Of a DNA stretch of 64,000 bases, positions 1 to 8,560 are shown piece after piece. This stretch comes from Solibacillus isronensis. GTDB lineage: Bacteria; Bacillota; Bacilli; Bacillales_A; Planococcaceae. The notes under the pieces are model-generated. The model was not told the DNA's origin. It saw only the letters and a program-made list of their open reading frames with translations, and searched no databases. The stretch is from contig NZ_FVZN01000014.1 in the NCBI RefSeq assembly GCF_900168685.1, positions 2,232,001 through 2,296,000 on the forward strand, in the 5' to 3' direction. Numbering within the stretch: position 1 is the stretch's first letter; the number at the start of each line of letters is the position of its first letter. The translations under genes were made by a program, and so were the position numbers.

Positions 1-1061
1 CGCTCAATTTTGGATAGCTCAAGCAAATCATTGACAAGAACCTGAATTCGATTGCTCTCATCATAAATAATTGTCAAAAAGGACAGCAGCATCTGCTCGT
101 CTTTAAATGCTCCGTCTAGAAGTGTCTCAGAAAATCCTTTAATTGAAGTAATCGGTGTTCTTAGCTCATGCGAAACATTCGCTACGAAATCTTTTCGGAT
201 CTGCTCCAAACGCACAAGTTCACTCACATCATGCATTACAATGACAACGCCAAGCCAGCGTCCATGTTCCCCAACAACAGGCGCCCCATAAACTTGCTCA
301 TAATATTCTTCATTTGCGATTTCCATTTCAAGCTGCTGTCGATATGGTAATTCCGTTAAAAACACATGATCGATAAACTTCTCAAGCTCTTTTGGCAATC
401 CGAGCATCATGAAATTCTTACCAATGAGCTTCTCTTTCGGGAGTTCGAACAATGTCTGGAATTTCTTGTTAACAATCGAAATATTACCTTCACGGTCGAT
501 CATCATTAACGCACTGCCCATATTTTCAATCAATGTTTTTAAACGTTCTTCTTCAATTGCTCTTGTTTTCGTAATATCCTGTAAATTGCGTGCCAAAATG
601 TTAACGGAATTTCTTAATTCAACAATTGTATTCGGTCCATTCGCAAAAGCACGCGCACGATAATTTCCTTTCGAGAGCTCTCTTGCAGTTTTTGTAATAT
701 TAACAATCGGTGTAATAAAATTGCTTACAACCCGGTATGCCATAAAACTCATAATAATTAAACCGCCTAGTAATAATGCGGCAATAATTAAATATATTTT
801 TTGCTTTGTACTTTGTAATCCTTCTGCATGTCGATCAATTGTATAAGTATCTAAAATGGCTTCTTTTTGTGTTTCAGTAAGTTCAATCTGTTCCTGCTCG
901 ATCACTTGCTCCAATTGCTGCTCAGAATCCTTTGTCACTTCATGTACAAACTCATCGGCAAAAAATGGAAAAAGCTGCCCTATGAACAGTCCTAGAACAG
1001 CTAAACTTGATCCAATTACTAAAATAAACGAATAAAATAAACGATTTTTCATTGCGTTCAT
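1..1061 (-). CDS. phoR: PhoR-type sensor histidine kinase (3' part missing)
   Basis: Membrane sensor kinase that would phosphorylate the PhoP response regulator encoded just upstream. The reading frame runs leftward from an ATG at 1061 and leaves the window, so the C-terminal ATPase domain is absent here. About 353 codons are visible: a first membrane helix near residues 5-25, a short extracytoplasmic stretch, a second helix near 85-105, a HAMP-like linker, a PAS-like region (about 165-275) and a HisKA dimerisation segment. The phospho-accepting histidine is about residue 298 in the motif VSHELRTP. Its ATG overlaps the phoP stop codon by one base (TAATG), which indicates translational coupling; an in-frame ATG three codons later is an alternative start. 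The PhoR name rests on operon position next to phoP and mdh, as in Bacillus. Confidence 0.9.
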   Translation of the reverse strand, partial: MNAMKNRLFYSFILVIGSSLAVLGLFIGQLFPFFADEFVHEVTKDSEQQLEQVIEQEQIELTETQKEAILDTYTIDRHAEGLQSTKQKIYLIIAALLLGGLIIMSFMAYRVVSNFITPIVNITKTARELSKGNYRARAFANGPNTIVELRNSVNILARNLQDITKTRAIEEERLKTLIENMGSALMMIDREGNISIVNKKFQTLFELPKEKLIGKNFMMLGLPKELEKFIDHVFLTELPYRQQLEMEIANEEYYEQVYGAPVVGEHGRWLGVVIVMHDVSELVRLEQIRKDFVANVSHELRTPITSIKGFSETLLDGAFKDEQMLLSFLTIIYDESNRIQVLVNDLLELSKIE

Positions 1062-1771
1062 TATTTTTTTGGCTCCTCAAATTTATAACCTAAACCACGA
1101 ATTGTTTTAATAAACAGCGGTTTACGACTATTTTCTTCAATTTTATCCCGCAAATGACTAATATGAACGTCTACGATTCGAGTATCCCCGGCAAAATCAT
1201 AGTTCCATACAGCACTAAGCAGCTGATCACGCGTTAATACACGGTTTTTATTTTCAAGTAAGTAAACAAGCAATTCAAATTCTTTCGGCGTGAAATCCAA
1301 AGACTCTTCATCGATAAATGCTTCAAATCGCTCCGGGAAAACTTTTAAATTACCGAATGAGTATACTACTTCACTCGATTCAACTGTTTCTTCCACAACC
1401 GGTCCAGAGAAACGTCGCAGCACAGCCTTCACTCGGGCAATTACTTCACGCGGACTGAATGGCTTTGTCATATAATCATCCGCACCGAGCTCTAAACCTA
1501 ATACTTTATCAAATTCATCGTCTCTAGCAGTCAGCATAATAATCGGTATATTGATGCGCAAACGTCGTAATTCCTTACAAACTTCAACACCATCAAGTTT
1601 TGGCAGCATTAAATCCAATAAAATCAAATCCGGTGTTTGTTCTACTGCTGTATCAAGACCCGCCTGACCATCATGAGCCAATAGAACTTCAAAACCTGCT
1701 TGTTCCAAGTTATATTTTAATAATGTTGCAATTGGCATTTCATCTTCTACTACTAAAACCGTTTTAACCAT
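1061..1771 (-). CDS. phoP: PhoP-type OmpR-family response regulator
   Basis: DNA-binding response regulator of 236 residues, the expected size for Bacillus PhoP. The receiver domain (about 1-120) shows the acidic pair E9-D10, the phosphorylation site D53 (in LILLDLML) and the conserved lysine in TKPFSP; a winged-helix OmpR-type domain fills about 135-235. The frame is open further upstream from a TTG, but that codon overlaps the GGAGGAA ribosome binding site, so the ATG at 1771 is the start. It overlaps phoR by one base. In Bacillus this pair responds to phosphate starvation; the sequence shows the family and the operon, and the phosphate role is inferred. Confidence 0.93.
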   Translation of the reverse strand: MVKTVLVVEDEMPIATLLKYNLEQAGFEVLLAHDGQAGLDTAVEQTPDLILLDLMLPKLDGVEVCKELRRLRINIPIIMLTARDDEFDKVLGLELGADDYMTKPFSPREVIARVKAVLRRFSGPVVEETVESSEVVYSFGNLKVFPERFEAFIDEESLDFTPKEFELLVYLLENKNRVLTRDQLLSAVWNYDFAGDTRIVDVHISHLRDKIEENSRKPLFIKTIRGLGYKFEEPKK

Positions 1772-1878
1772 TATAAGTTCCTCCAAAATCGATTTGAAAC
1801 CCCCATCTCAAAATCAATCTTCCAGTGGTTGGCTATCAACTATTTCGTTAAATATGTACTGATAAAAGCACTATCTTC

Positions 1879-1907
1879 ATAGTAACAACTTTTTTTGAAA
1901 AGTACAA
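1879..1907 (-). promoter_or_regulatory. candidate sigma-A promoter for phoPR
   Basis: On the minus strand a TTGTAC -35-like hexamer (1902-1907) is followed after 17 bases by TACTAT (1879-1884). The hexamers are weak matches to consensus. The site is about 110 bases upstream of the phoP start in the 361-base divergent gap, which holds no gene. Confidence 0.3.
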
Positions 1908-1997
1908 TTATTCCTCTGTTCAGCTACTTCTATGCTCTTTTTTAATTGGAGAGATCTCTAAATCATATTATTTCGATTGGTAAAATAATTTTTACTA

Positions 1998-2027
1998 TTG
2001 ACTGAATATTTATTATTATGGTAACAT
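1998..2027 (+). promoter_or_regulatory. candidate promoter for the ssuBAC-like operon
   Basis: TTGACT (1998-2003) and TAACAT (2022-2027) are separated by 18 bases, about 105 bases before the first gene of the transporter operon. An imperfect dyad (TACAC at 2044-2048, GTGTA at 2061-2065) lies just downstream and could be an operator. No riboswitch was recognised in this gap. Confidence 0.35.
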
Positions 2028-2132
2028 TTAGAAAAATTGTTTATACACGCTTTAAGACATGTGTAAATTTTTTTATCAACAATTCCGAGTAATTCAATAT
2101 GTTAAGTATTTTAACGGAAAGTAGGTGCTTCC

Positions 2133-2906
2133 ATGACAAATGGAATCAATATTGAGTTAGTAAATTTAACAAAAAGTTTCGGTGAAAAACAGGTATTAAA
2201 GGATATTAATTTAACAATCCCTGCTGGACAATTCGTTGCAATCGTCGGGAAAAGCGGATGCGGAAAAAGTACGCTTCTTCGTATCATTGCAAATTTAGAA
2301 CAAAAAACAGCAGGAGAATCTTTAAAAGACGGTATTCAACAGGAAGACTTTTCAGGCGTTCGTGTCATGTTTCAGGAAGATCGTTTACTTCCATGGCTGT
2401 CTGTTTTAGAAAATGTAGGGGTTGGCACAGAGTTGAAAAAGGATTGGCAACCAATCGCATTAAAATCACTTGAACACGTAGGATTAAAAGACCGTGCAAA
2501 AGAGTGGCCACATGTACTGTCAGGAGGCCAAAAACAACGGGTTGCATTAGCTCGTGCGCTTAGTGCACAGCCAAGACTTTTGTTATTGGATGAACCGCTT
2601 GGTGCATTGGATGCACTGACACGACTGGAAATGCAAAATCTAATTGAACAATTGTGGCTAAAACAAAAATATACGTCGTTACTCGTGACACATGACGTGG
2701 CAGAAGCAATTACATTGGCAGATCGAATTATATTAATCGAAGACGGAAACGTTGCTTTAGATTTACCGGTAAAACTTCCTCGTCCAAGAACACGTTCAAA
2801 TCCGCAGTTTGCGGAGCTTGAGGAAATTCTGCTTCAGCATTTATTAGGGCAACAACCAAATACAGAAACACCAACTAAACAAAAAGAATTACAAGCGATT
2901 ATTTAA
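2133..2906 (+). CDS. ssuB: ABC transporter ATPase, SsuB/TauB family
   Basis: ATP-hydrolysing subunit (257 residues) of a nitrate/sulfonate/taurine-type importer. All nucleotide-binding motifs are present: Walker [10 protein letters not shown] at 39-47, Q-loop glutamine at about 81, signature LSGGQ at 129-133 and Walker B LLLLDEP at 149-155, followed by the switch histidine in THDVAEA. Preceded by AGGTG and followed 13 bases later by the binding-protein gene. Reading as SsuB depends on the SsuA-like partner; the substrate cannot be proven from the ATPase alone. Confidence 0.85.
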   Translation: MTNGINIELVNLTKSFGEKQVLKDINLTIPAGQFVAIVGKSGCGKSTLLRIIANLEQKTAGESLKDGIQQEDFSGVRVMFQEDRLLPWLSVLENVGVGTELKKDWQPIALKSLEHVGLKDRAKEWPHVLSGGQKQRVALARALSAQPRLLLLDEPLGALDALTRLEMQNLIEQLWLKQKYTSLLVTHDVAEAITLADRIILIEDGNVALDLPVKLPRPRTRSNPQFAELEEILLQHLLGQQPNTETPTKQKELQAII

Positions 2907-2919
2907 GGAGGCATTACAA

Positions 2920-3858
2920 ATGAAAAAACTATTATCAGTCTTTTTGCTCTTAACTTTATCAATTATTTTAGTCGGGTGCTCATCATCGAATGCTGAAAAT
3001 AAAAAGGTTCGAATCGGCTACCAGAAAAACGGTACAACATTGCTATTAAAAGCGAATGGCGAACTAGAATCACGATTAAAGGAATTAGGTTATTCAGTGG
3101 AATGGGCTGAATTTAATACAGGAAGCTCAATTATGGAAGCATTAAACTCCGGAGCGATCGATTTTGCCAATGCAAGTGATGCTCCTTCAATGATGGCATT
3201 ATCAAAAGGAATGAATTTCAAGTACATTGCAGGTGAAGAATCATCTCCTCAAACAGAAGGAATTTTAGTAAAAAACGATGGCTCTATCCAATCAATCGAA
3301 CAATTGAAAGGGAAAAAGATTGCGTACAATAAAGCTTCCATCTCCGAATATTTATTAGTTACTGCTCTGGAAACAGTTAATCTGACATTGGATGATGTAG
3401 AATCTGTTATTTTAAGTCCTGCGGATGCCACTATCGCATTTCAAAACGGCGAGGTTGATGCCTGGGTTACTTGGGATCCGTATATGACGGTTTCCGAAAG
3501 TAAAGGCAATCAAATTTTAGCTACAGGAGAAGGTATTGTGGAACACCGCGGTTTCTACTATGCATCTGATAAATTTATCGAATCCGATAAAGACGCAGTG
3601 GTTGCCTATGTGGAAGAACTATCTAAAGTCGGTGAAGCCATTGATACTGATTCAAGTGATGCAGCCAAAATCCTTGAAGAGAATACAGGTATCGCCGCAG
3701 ATGTTTGGGTAACAAGCTTAGCACGACGTTCATCTGTAGCTACTTATTTGGATGAAGCTGCACAGGCAGATTTACAAAGATTAAATGAAGATCTTTATGA
3801 CATTGGTTTAACGACTAATCTTGTAGAAAATCTCGAAAACTATATTTGGAAACCATAA
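2920..3858 (+). CDS. ssuA: SsuA-like sulfonate-binding lipoprotein
   Basis: Substrate-binding component of the importer, 312 residues. The N-terminus is a lipoprotein signal: a basic MKK start, a hydrophobic core and the lipobox LVGC with the lipidated cysteine near residue 20. The mature part begins with the RIGYQKNGT segment typical of SsuA-type aliphatic sulfonate binding proteins and continues as a type II periplasmic-binding fold. It has a strong AAGGAGG ribosome binding site. No alkanesulfonate monooxygenase (ssuD) lies next to it, so desulfonation would have to be encoded elsewhere; a related substrate such as taurine is possible. Confidence 0.82.
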   Translation: MKKLLSVFLLLTLSIILVGCSSSNAENKKVRIGYQKNGTTLLLKANGELESRLKELGYSVEWAEFNTGSSIMEALNSGAIDFANASDAPSMMALSKGMNFKYIAGEESSPQTEGILVKNDGSIQSIEQLKGKKIAYNKASISEYLLVTALETVNLTLDDVESVILSPADATIAFQNGEVDAWVTWDPYMTVSESKGNQILATGEGIVEHRGFYYASDKFIESDKDAVVAYVEELSKVGEAIDTDSSDAAKILEENTGIAADVWVTSLARRSSVATYLDEAAQADLQRLNEDLYDIGLTTNLVENLENYIWKP

Positions 3859-3870
3859 GAGGTGAGAAAA

Positions 3871-4638
3871 ATGAAGAAGAAAAAATGGTTTCATTTGATT
3901 GAACCGTGGATCATTCCTATTTTAATTATTGTCATATGGGAAGTATCGAATAAAACCGGCATTCTTGCCAATACAATTTTGCCTGCCCCTTCCGATGTAG
4001 TAAAAGCGGGCTATGAACAAGCAGTTTCCGGTGTTCTGTTTGATCATCTTCAAATTAGTACGACGCGTGCTCTAATCGGGTTCCTGATCGGCGGGAGTAT
4101 CGCTTTTGTAATCGGTATTTTAAATGGAATCGTTCCTTTCGCACAGCGTTATTTGGATACAACTATTCAAATGTTGCGTAATATTCCGAATTTGGCACTC
4201 ATTCCGTTAGTTATTATTTGGTTTGGTGTTGGTGAAGAAGGAAAGATTTTCTTAGTGGCTATCAGCGTATTTTTCCCGATCTATGTTAATACATACCATG
4301 GCATCCGCAATGTTGATCCACGGTTAATCGAAATGGGGAAGATTTATAATCTTTCGAAATACAAACTGTTTTTTAAAGTGATTATTTTAGGTGCAATGCC
4401 ATCCATTTTAGTAGGTATTCGCTACTCATTAGGAATTATGTGGCTTACTTTAATTGTTGCAGAAACGGTTGCGGCAAGTTCAGGAATTGGCTATATGTCG
4501 ATGAATGCCCGTGAATATATGCAACTTGATATTGTTGTATTGGCCATTATTTTGTATGCTATTTTAGGAAAAATTGCGGACTCCATTGCAAAACTATTAG
4601 AGAAAAAATTATTGAAATGGAATCCAGTATATCAGTAA
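3871..4638 (+). CDS. ssuC: ABC transporter permease, SsuC family
   Basis: Inner-membrane permease of 255 residues with about six hydrophobic helices, of the BPD_transp_1 type seen in SsuC/TauC/NrtB. The EAA-like cytoplasmic loop that contacts the ATPase lies around the segment ending in GAMPSILVGIRYS. An in-frame GTG nine bases upstream overlaps the ribosome binding site, so the ATG at 3871 is preferred. Last gene of the operon; it runs directly into a strong terminator shared with the opposing mdh gene. Confidence 0.85.
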   Translation: MKKKKWFHLIEPWIIPILIIVIWEVSNKTGILANTILPAPSDVVKAGYEQAVSGVLFDHLQISTTRALIGFLIGGSIAFVIGILNGIVPFAQRYLDTTIQMLRNIPNLALIPLVIIWFGVGEEGKIFLVAISVFFPIYVNTYHGIRNVDPRLIEMGKIYNLSKYKLFFKVIILGAMPSILVGIRYSLGIMWLTLIVAETVAASSGIGYMSMNAREYMQLDIVVLAIILYAILGKIADSIAKLLEKKLLKWNPVYQ

Positions 4639-4651
4639 ATAAAAAACAATT

Positions 4652-4690
4652 AGGGCCTTTCGGTGTAAATAACTGAAAGGCCCTTTTTTA
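4652..4690. terminator. bidirectional terminator between ssuC and mdh
   Basis: A 10-bp perfect stem (AGGGCCTTTC / GAAAGGCCCT) is followed by TTTTTT on the plus strand and, on the minus strand, by the complement of AAAAAA. It lies between two convergent genes and can stop both. Confidence 0.9.
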
Positions 4691-4691
4691 G

Positions 4692-5630
4692 TTATTTCAG
4701 TGCTTTCATTACATCTTTAACAGCATCTGCAGAATGATCAAGCGCTGTTTTTTCTTCTTCTGTCAGCTCAAGTTCGAATATTTTCTCAATACCGCCAGCC
4801 CCTAATAATGTCGGAACACCTAAGTAAATCCCTTCATATCCATACTCGCCTTCTAAATAGGCAATTGCTGGCAATACTCGTTTTTGATCTTTTAAAATTG
4901 CCTCTGCCATTTCCACCATTGCTGCAGCCGGTGCATAATAAGCAGAACCATTACCTAAAAGGTTCACGATTTCACCGCCACCTACACGGGTACGCTGCAC
5001 AATTTCTTCTAAACGTTTTGCAGGTATTAAGCTTTGTAACGGAACCCCACCTACCGAGGCATACCGTATTAAAGGCACCATTGTGTCTCCGTGACCGCCT
5101 AATACAAGTGCAGATATATCTTTGACCGATACATTCAGTTCCTCGGCAATAAATGCGCGGAAACGGGCAGTATCCAACACACCCGATTGACCAATAACCC
5201 TTTGTTTCGGGAAGCCTGATTCTTTAAATACTGTATAAGTCATCGCATCCACCGGATTTGTAAGTACAATAATCGTCGCATCAGGTGAAGTACGGGCTAT
5301 TTCCGTGGCAACGGCTTTCATGACACCCTGATTAATCTGTACTAAATCATCACGACTCATTCCTGGCTTACGGGCAACACCCGCAGTTATTAAAACGATA
5401 TCCGAGTTTGCTGTATCCTCATAATCGGAAGAGCCTTTTACATAAGAATCAAAGCCTTGTATTGGCGCTGCTTCCCACATATCCAATGCTTTTCCTTTCG
5501 TAGGGTTTTCTGCTGTTGGAAGATCAATAATTACTACATCGCCTAATTCTTTCTGCGCTGCTAAAAATGCTGCGGTTGCACCTGTAAAACCACTACCAAT
5601 AACTGAGATTTTTTTACGTTTTAATATCAC
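4692..5630 (-). CDS. mdh: malate dehydrogenase (LDH-like type)
   Basis: NAD-dependent oxidation of malate to oxaloacetate in the TCA cycle. The 312-residue protein has the N-terminal Rossmann motif GSGFTG, the substrate-loop arginines in [10 protein letters not shown], the NPVDAMTY segment and the catalytic histidine in [10 protein letters not shown]. Translation most likely starts at the GTG at 5630, nine bases after AAGGAG; no ATG lies between them. It follows icd in the order citZ-icd-mdh known from Bacillus, but a terminator-like hairpin separates it from icd. Confidence 0.93.
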   Translation of the reverse strand: MILKRKKISVIGSGFTGATAAFLAAQKELGDVVIIDLPTAENPTKGKALDMWEAAPIQGFDSYVKGSSDYEDTANSDIVLITAGVARKPGMSRDDLVQINQGVMKAVATEIARTSPDATIIVLTNPVDAMTYTVFKESGFPKQRVIGQSGVLDTARFRAFIAEELNVSVKDISALVLGGHGDTMVPLIRYASVGGVPLQSLIPAKRLEEIVQRTRVGGGEIVNLLGNGSAYYAPAAAMVEMAEAILKDQKRVLPAIAYLEGEYGYEGIYLGVPTLLGAGGIEKIFELELTEEEKTALDHSADAVKDVMKALK

Positions 5631-5682
5631 CTAGAACCACTCCTTCAACGTAATTATCTTTACACATGAAAATTATATACAA

Positions 5683-5717
5683 AAAAAGGGAGAAAACATA
5701 ATGTTCTCTCCCTTTTT
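5683..5717 (-). terminator. terminator-like hairpin downstream of icd
   Basis: The stem GGGAGA / TCTCCC is flanked by A and T runs, giving a U-tract of seven on the minus strand. It lies 124 bases after the icd stop and about 50 bases before the mdh start. It probably reduces read-through into mdh; a TATAAT at 5672-5677 on the minus strand could start mdh separately. Confidence 0.65.
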
Positions 5718-5840
5718 AACAATATTGATTTAATAAAAGTAAACTATTTCCATTACTGTAAAATTATATAACTATATTATTCATTACTAAACAATTTGTT
5801 CATAATTTCACATATATAGGCAAATGAGTAAAACTTTTAA

Positions 5841-7103
5841 TTAGAAGTTTTCGATTAATTTTGTAGCGAATTCAGAACATTTAACTTCTGTAGCGCCATC
5901 CATTAAACGTGCGAAGTCATAAGTTACATATTTAGAAGAGATTGTTTTCTCTACTGAGTTTGTAATTAAGTCCGCAGCTTCTTGCCAGCCTAAGTGCTCA
6001 AGCATTAATACGCCTGATAATAATACTGAAGATGGGTTTACTTTATCTTGACCAGCATACTTAGGTGCAGTACCGTGAGTAGCTTCGAAAATAGCGTGTC
6101 CAGTTAAGTAGTTAATGTTAGCACCTGGAGCGATACCAATACCACCAACTTGAGCAGCTAATGCGTCAGAGATGTAGTCACCGTTTAAGTTCATAGTTGC
6201 TACTACGTCGAACTCGTTAGGACGAGTTAAGATTTGTTGTAAGAAGATATCAGCAATAGAATCTTTTACGATGATTTTGCCTTCTGCAACAGCTTTAGAT
6301 TGTGCTTCGTTTGCAGCAGCTTCGCCTTGCTCAGCTTTGATTGCATCGTATTGGTTCCAAGTGAATACTTTATCGCCGAATTCAGCTTCAGCTACATCGT
6401 AACCCCATTGTTTGAATCCACCTTCAGTGAATTTCATGATGTTACCTTTGTGTACTAAAGTTACTGATGGACGGTTGTGAGAAATAGCGTACTCGATTGC
6501 AGAGCGTACTAAACGTTCAGTACCTTCTTTAGATACTGGTTTAATACCTAAACCAGAAGTTTCTGGGAAGCGAATTTTGTTAACGCCTAATTCGTTTTGT
6601 AAGAAGTTTAATAATTTCTTTTGCTCGTCAGAACCAGCTTTGTACTCGATACCAGCATAGATATCTTCAGTGTTTTCACGGAAGATTACCATGTCAACAT
6701 CTTCTGGACGTTTAACTGGTGAAGGAACACCGTCAAAGTGACGTACTGGACGTAAGCAAACATATAAATCCAACTCTTGACGTAATGCTACGTTTAGAGA
6801 GCGGATACCGCCGCCGATTGGAGTTGTTAAAGGACCTTTAATAGCGATTAAGTATTCGTTGATTTTTTCTAAAGTTTCAGCTGGTAACCATTCGCCAGTT
6901 TGGTTGAATGCTTTTTCACCTGCTAATACTTCTAACCATTCGATTTTCTTTTCACCGTTATAAGCTTTTTCTACAGCTGCGTCAATTACGCGAGATGCTG
7001 CAGCCCAGATATCTGGACCGATACCGTCACCCTCGATGAAAGGAATAACAGGATTGTTTGGAACGTTTAATTTACCATTCTCTACTACGATTTTGTTAGT
7101 CAT
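5841..7103 (-). CDS. icd: NADP-dependent isocitrate dehydrogenase
   Basis: Converts isocitrate to 2-oxoglutarate with NADPH production. The 420-residue length matches bacterial homodimeric Icd (about 420). Visible hallmarks are the substrate serine in [12 protein letters not shown], the [12 protein letters not shown] segment, the metal-binding [14 protein letters not shown] region and the coenzyme-site GTAPKYAG. The start ATG follows AGGAGG. It is the second gene after citZ, with a 79-base gap that contains a hairpin. Confidence 0.96.
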   Translation of the reverse strand: MTNKIVVENGKLNVPNNPVIPFIEGDGIGPDIWAAASRVIDAAVEKAYNGEKKIEWLEVLAGEKAFNQTGEWLPAETLEKINEYLIAIKGPLTTPIGGGIRSLNVALRQELDLYVCLRPVRHFDGVPSPVKRPEDVDMVIFRENTEDIYAGIEYKAGSDEQKKLLNFLQNELGVNKIRFPETSGLGIKPVSKEGTERLVRSAIEYAISHNRPSVTLVHKGNIMKFTEGGFKQWGYDVAEAEFGDKVFTWNQYDAIKAEQGEAAANEAQSKAVAEGKIIVKDSIADIFLQQILTRPNEFDVVATMNLNGDYISDALAAQVGGIGIAPGANINYLTGHAIFEATHGTAPKYAGQDKVNPSSVLLSGVLMLEHLGWQEAADLITNSVEKTISSKYVTYDFARLMDGATEVKCSEFATKLIENF

Positions 7104-7133
7104 TGGAAATTTGCCTCCTAATAATCATAAATC

Positions 7134-7159
7134 TAGGACTGTGTCAAATCACAGTCCCA
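7134..7159 (-). other. intercistronic hairpin between citZ and icd
   Basis: GGACTGTG (7136-7143) pairs perfectly with CACAGTCC (7150-7157) around a 6-base loop. There is no U-tract, so it is unlikely to be a strong terminator; RNA processing or stability control of the citZ-icd transcript is an inference. Confidence 0.5.
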
Positions 7160-7182
7160 GATATTTTAACATACTTTTTTAA

Positions 7183-8298
7183 TTAGCGCTCGTTAATTGG
7201 AACGTATTTTTGCATATCTGGACCAACATACTCCGCACGTGGACGGATTAGACGGTTGTTTGCATACTGCTCTAAAATGTGCGCTACCCAACCTGAAGTA
7301 CGAGATACTGCGAAGATTGGTGTGAATAAGTCATGCTCGATACCTAAAGAATCATATACTGATGCTGAGAAGAAGTCTACGTTTGCAGGTAATTTCTTTT
7401 GCTCAACGATCATGTCATGGATTTTCACTGACATATCGTATAATTCTGGTTTGCCTGTTAATTTAGTAAGCTTTTCAGACATTACACGTAAGTGAGGTGC
7501 ACGTGGGTCGCCTTTGCGGTATACGCGGTGACCGAAGCCCATGATTTTTTCTTTGTTATCTAATTTGTTTTGAACCCAAGTTTCAACGTTATCGATTGAA
7601 CCGATTTCAGTTAACATTTTCATAACTTGCTCGTTAGCACCACCGTGTAATGGGCCTTTTAATGCGCCGATTGCAGAAGTTACACCAGAGTATACATCTG
7701 ATAATGTCGCAACACATACACGTGCAGTAAATGTAGAAGCGTTTAATTCATGGTCAGCGTGTAAAATTAACGCTTTATCGAATGCTTCAATTTCGATTGC
7801 TGCTGGTTCTTCACCTTTCAGCATATATAAGAAGTTTGCTGCATAACCTAATTCTGGTTTTGGAGCAACTGGTTCTTTACCTTGACGTACACGTGCAAAA
7901 GTAGTTACTACTGTACCAATTTTCGCTTGTAAACGGATTGCTTTACGGTAGTTTGCTTCAGCTTCCATAACATCAGCTTCTTCGTCAAATGCACCTAACA
8001 TAGATACAGCTGTACGAAGTGCTGCCATTGGGTGCACTGTGTTTAAAGGCATAGATTTGAATAAATCTGTGATTGCCGCTGGAATTTCCATATTTTTAGC
8101 TAGTTCTTCTTTTAAGTTAGCTAATTCTTCAGCGTTTGGTAAACGCGTGTTCCATAACAAGAATACTACTTCTTCAAAAGTCGCATTGTTAGTTAGGTCG
8201 TCGATGCCATACCCTACATATGTAAGTGTATCATCGATAATTGAAGAAATTTTCGATTCTGCTGCTACGATACCTTCTAAACCTTTTGTTGCTGACAT
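7183..8298 (-). CDS. citZ: citrate synthase
   Basis: Condenses acetyl-CoA and oxaloacetate to citrate. The 371-residue protein is a type II-like Gram-positive citrate synthase with the catalytic segments GPLHGGANE (first histidine), GFGHRVYRKGDPRA (second histidine) and the aspartate-bearing VDFFSASVY region near the C-terminus. A GTG six codons upstream overlaps the AAGGAG ribosome binding site, so the ATG at 8298 is chosen. It heads the citZ-icd-mdh block. The leader carries a good sigma-A promoter and two cre-like sites, consistent with CcpA control as known for B. subtilis citZ. Confidence 0.96.
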   Translation of the reverse strand: MSATKGLEGIVAAESKISSIIDDTLTYVGYGIDDLTNNATFEEVVFLLWNTRLPNAEELANLKEELAKNMEIPAAITDLFKSMPLNTVHPMAALRTAVSMLGAFDEEADVMEAEANYRKAIRLQAKIGTVVTTFARVRQGKEPVAPKPELGYAANFLYMLKGEEPAAIEIEAFDKALILHADHELNASTFTARVCVATLSDVYSGVTSAIGALKGPLHGGANEQVMKMLTEIGSIDNVETWVQNKLDNKEKIMGFGHRVYRKGDPRAPHLRVMSEKLTKLTGKPELYDMSVKIHDMIVEQKKLPANVDFFSASVYDSLGIEHDLFTPIFAVSRTSGWVAHILEQYANNRLIRPRAEYVGPDMQKYVPINER

Positions 8299-8330
8299 AA
8301 AAAATCGCTCCTTCACTTAGTAAATTAATT

Positions 8331-8346
8331 TTGTAAGTGCTTTCTT
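8331..8346. promoter_or_regulatory. cre-like site in the citZ leader
   Basis: TTGTAAGTGCTTTCTT matches the Bacillus cre consensus WTGNAANCGNWNNCWW at all but one position (T for the central C). It lies about 35 bases upstream of the citZ start codon, downstream of the predicted transcription start, where bound CcpA could act as a roadblock. Confidence 0.4.
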
Positions 8347-8400
8347 TTTACTCTATTAAAAAGTCGCACACTCATATCGTTCTGCTCAATTGAACCTATA

Positions 8401-8450
8401 AGTAAATCGCTTACAAATTTCATTATAATCAATTTTGACGGCTTTGTGAA
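8401..8450 (-). promoter_or_regulatory. citZ sigma-A promoter with an overlapping cre-like site
   Basis: On the minus strand TTCACA (8445-8450) and a perfect TATAAT (8422-8427) are separated by 17 bases. Directly downstream, around the expected transcription start, is TTGTAAGCGATTTACT (8401-8416). Its left half is a perfect cre half-site; the right half is off by one base of spacing. Confidence 0.7.
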
Positions 8451-8475
8451 TGAATTAGTAGGATTTTAGGAAAAA

Positions 8476-8494
8476 ATCACATATGTGATAGAAT
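8476..8494. promoter_or_regulatory. 14-bp palindrome and candidate ytvI -10
   Basis: ATCACATATGTGAT (8476-8489) is a perfect palindrome in the divergent citZ/ytvI region. It runs into TAGAAT (8489-8494), preceded by TGA, an extended -10 that could serve ytvI. A repressor bound here would cover that promoter and sit about 26 bases upstream of the citZ -35. Confidence 0.4.
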
Positions 8495-8560
8495 TCATGC
8501 AAAAAAGAGAATTTATAATTTGTAATGAGTTAATCTAGGTAATAATTAGGAGTGAGATAA

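Noticed and set aside
1950-1959. AGAGATCTCT palindrome in the phoP/ssuB gap
   Set aside because: Only 10 bases, no flanking symmetry and no relation to a promoter; likely chance.
8039-8320. Plus-strand open frame of 93 codons opposite the citZ start
   Set aside because: Shadow of citZ with no ribosome site; the citZ protein motifs are complete.
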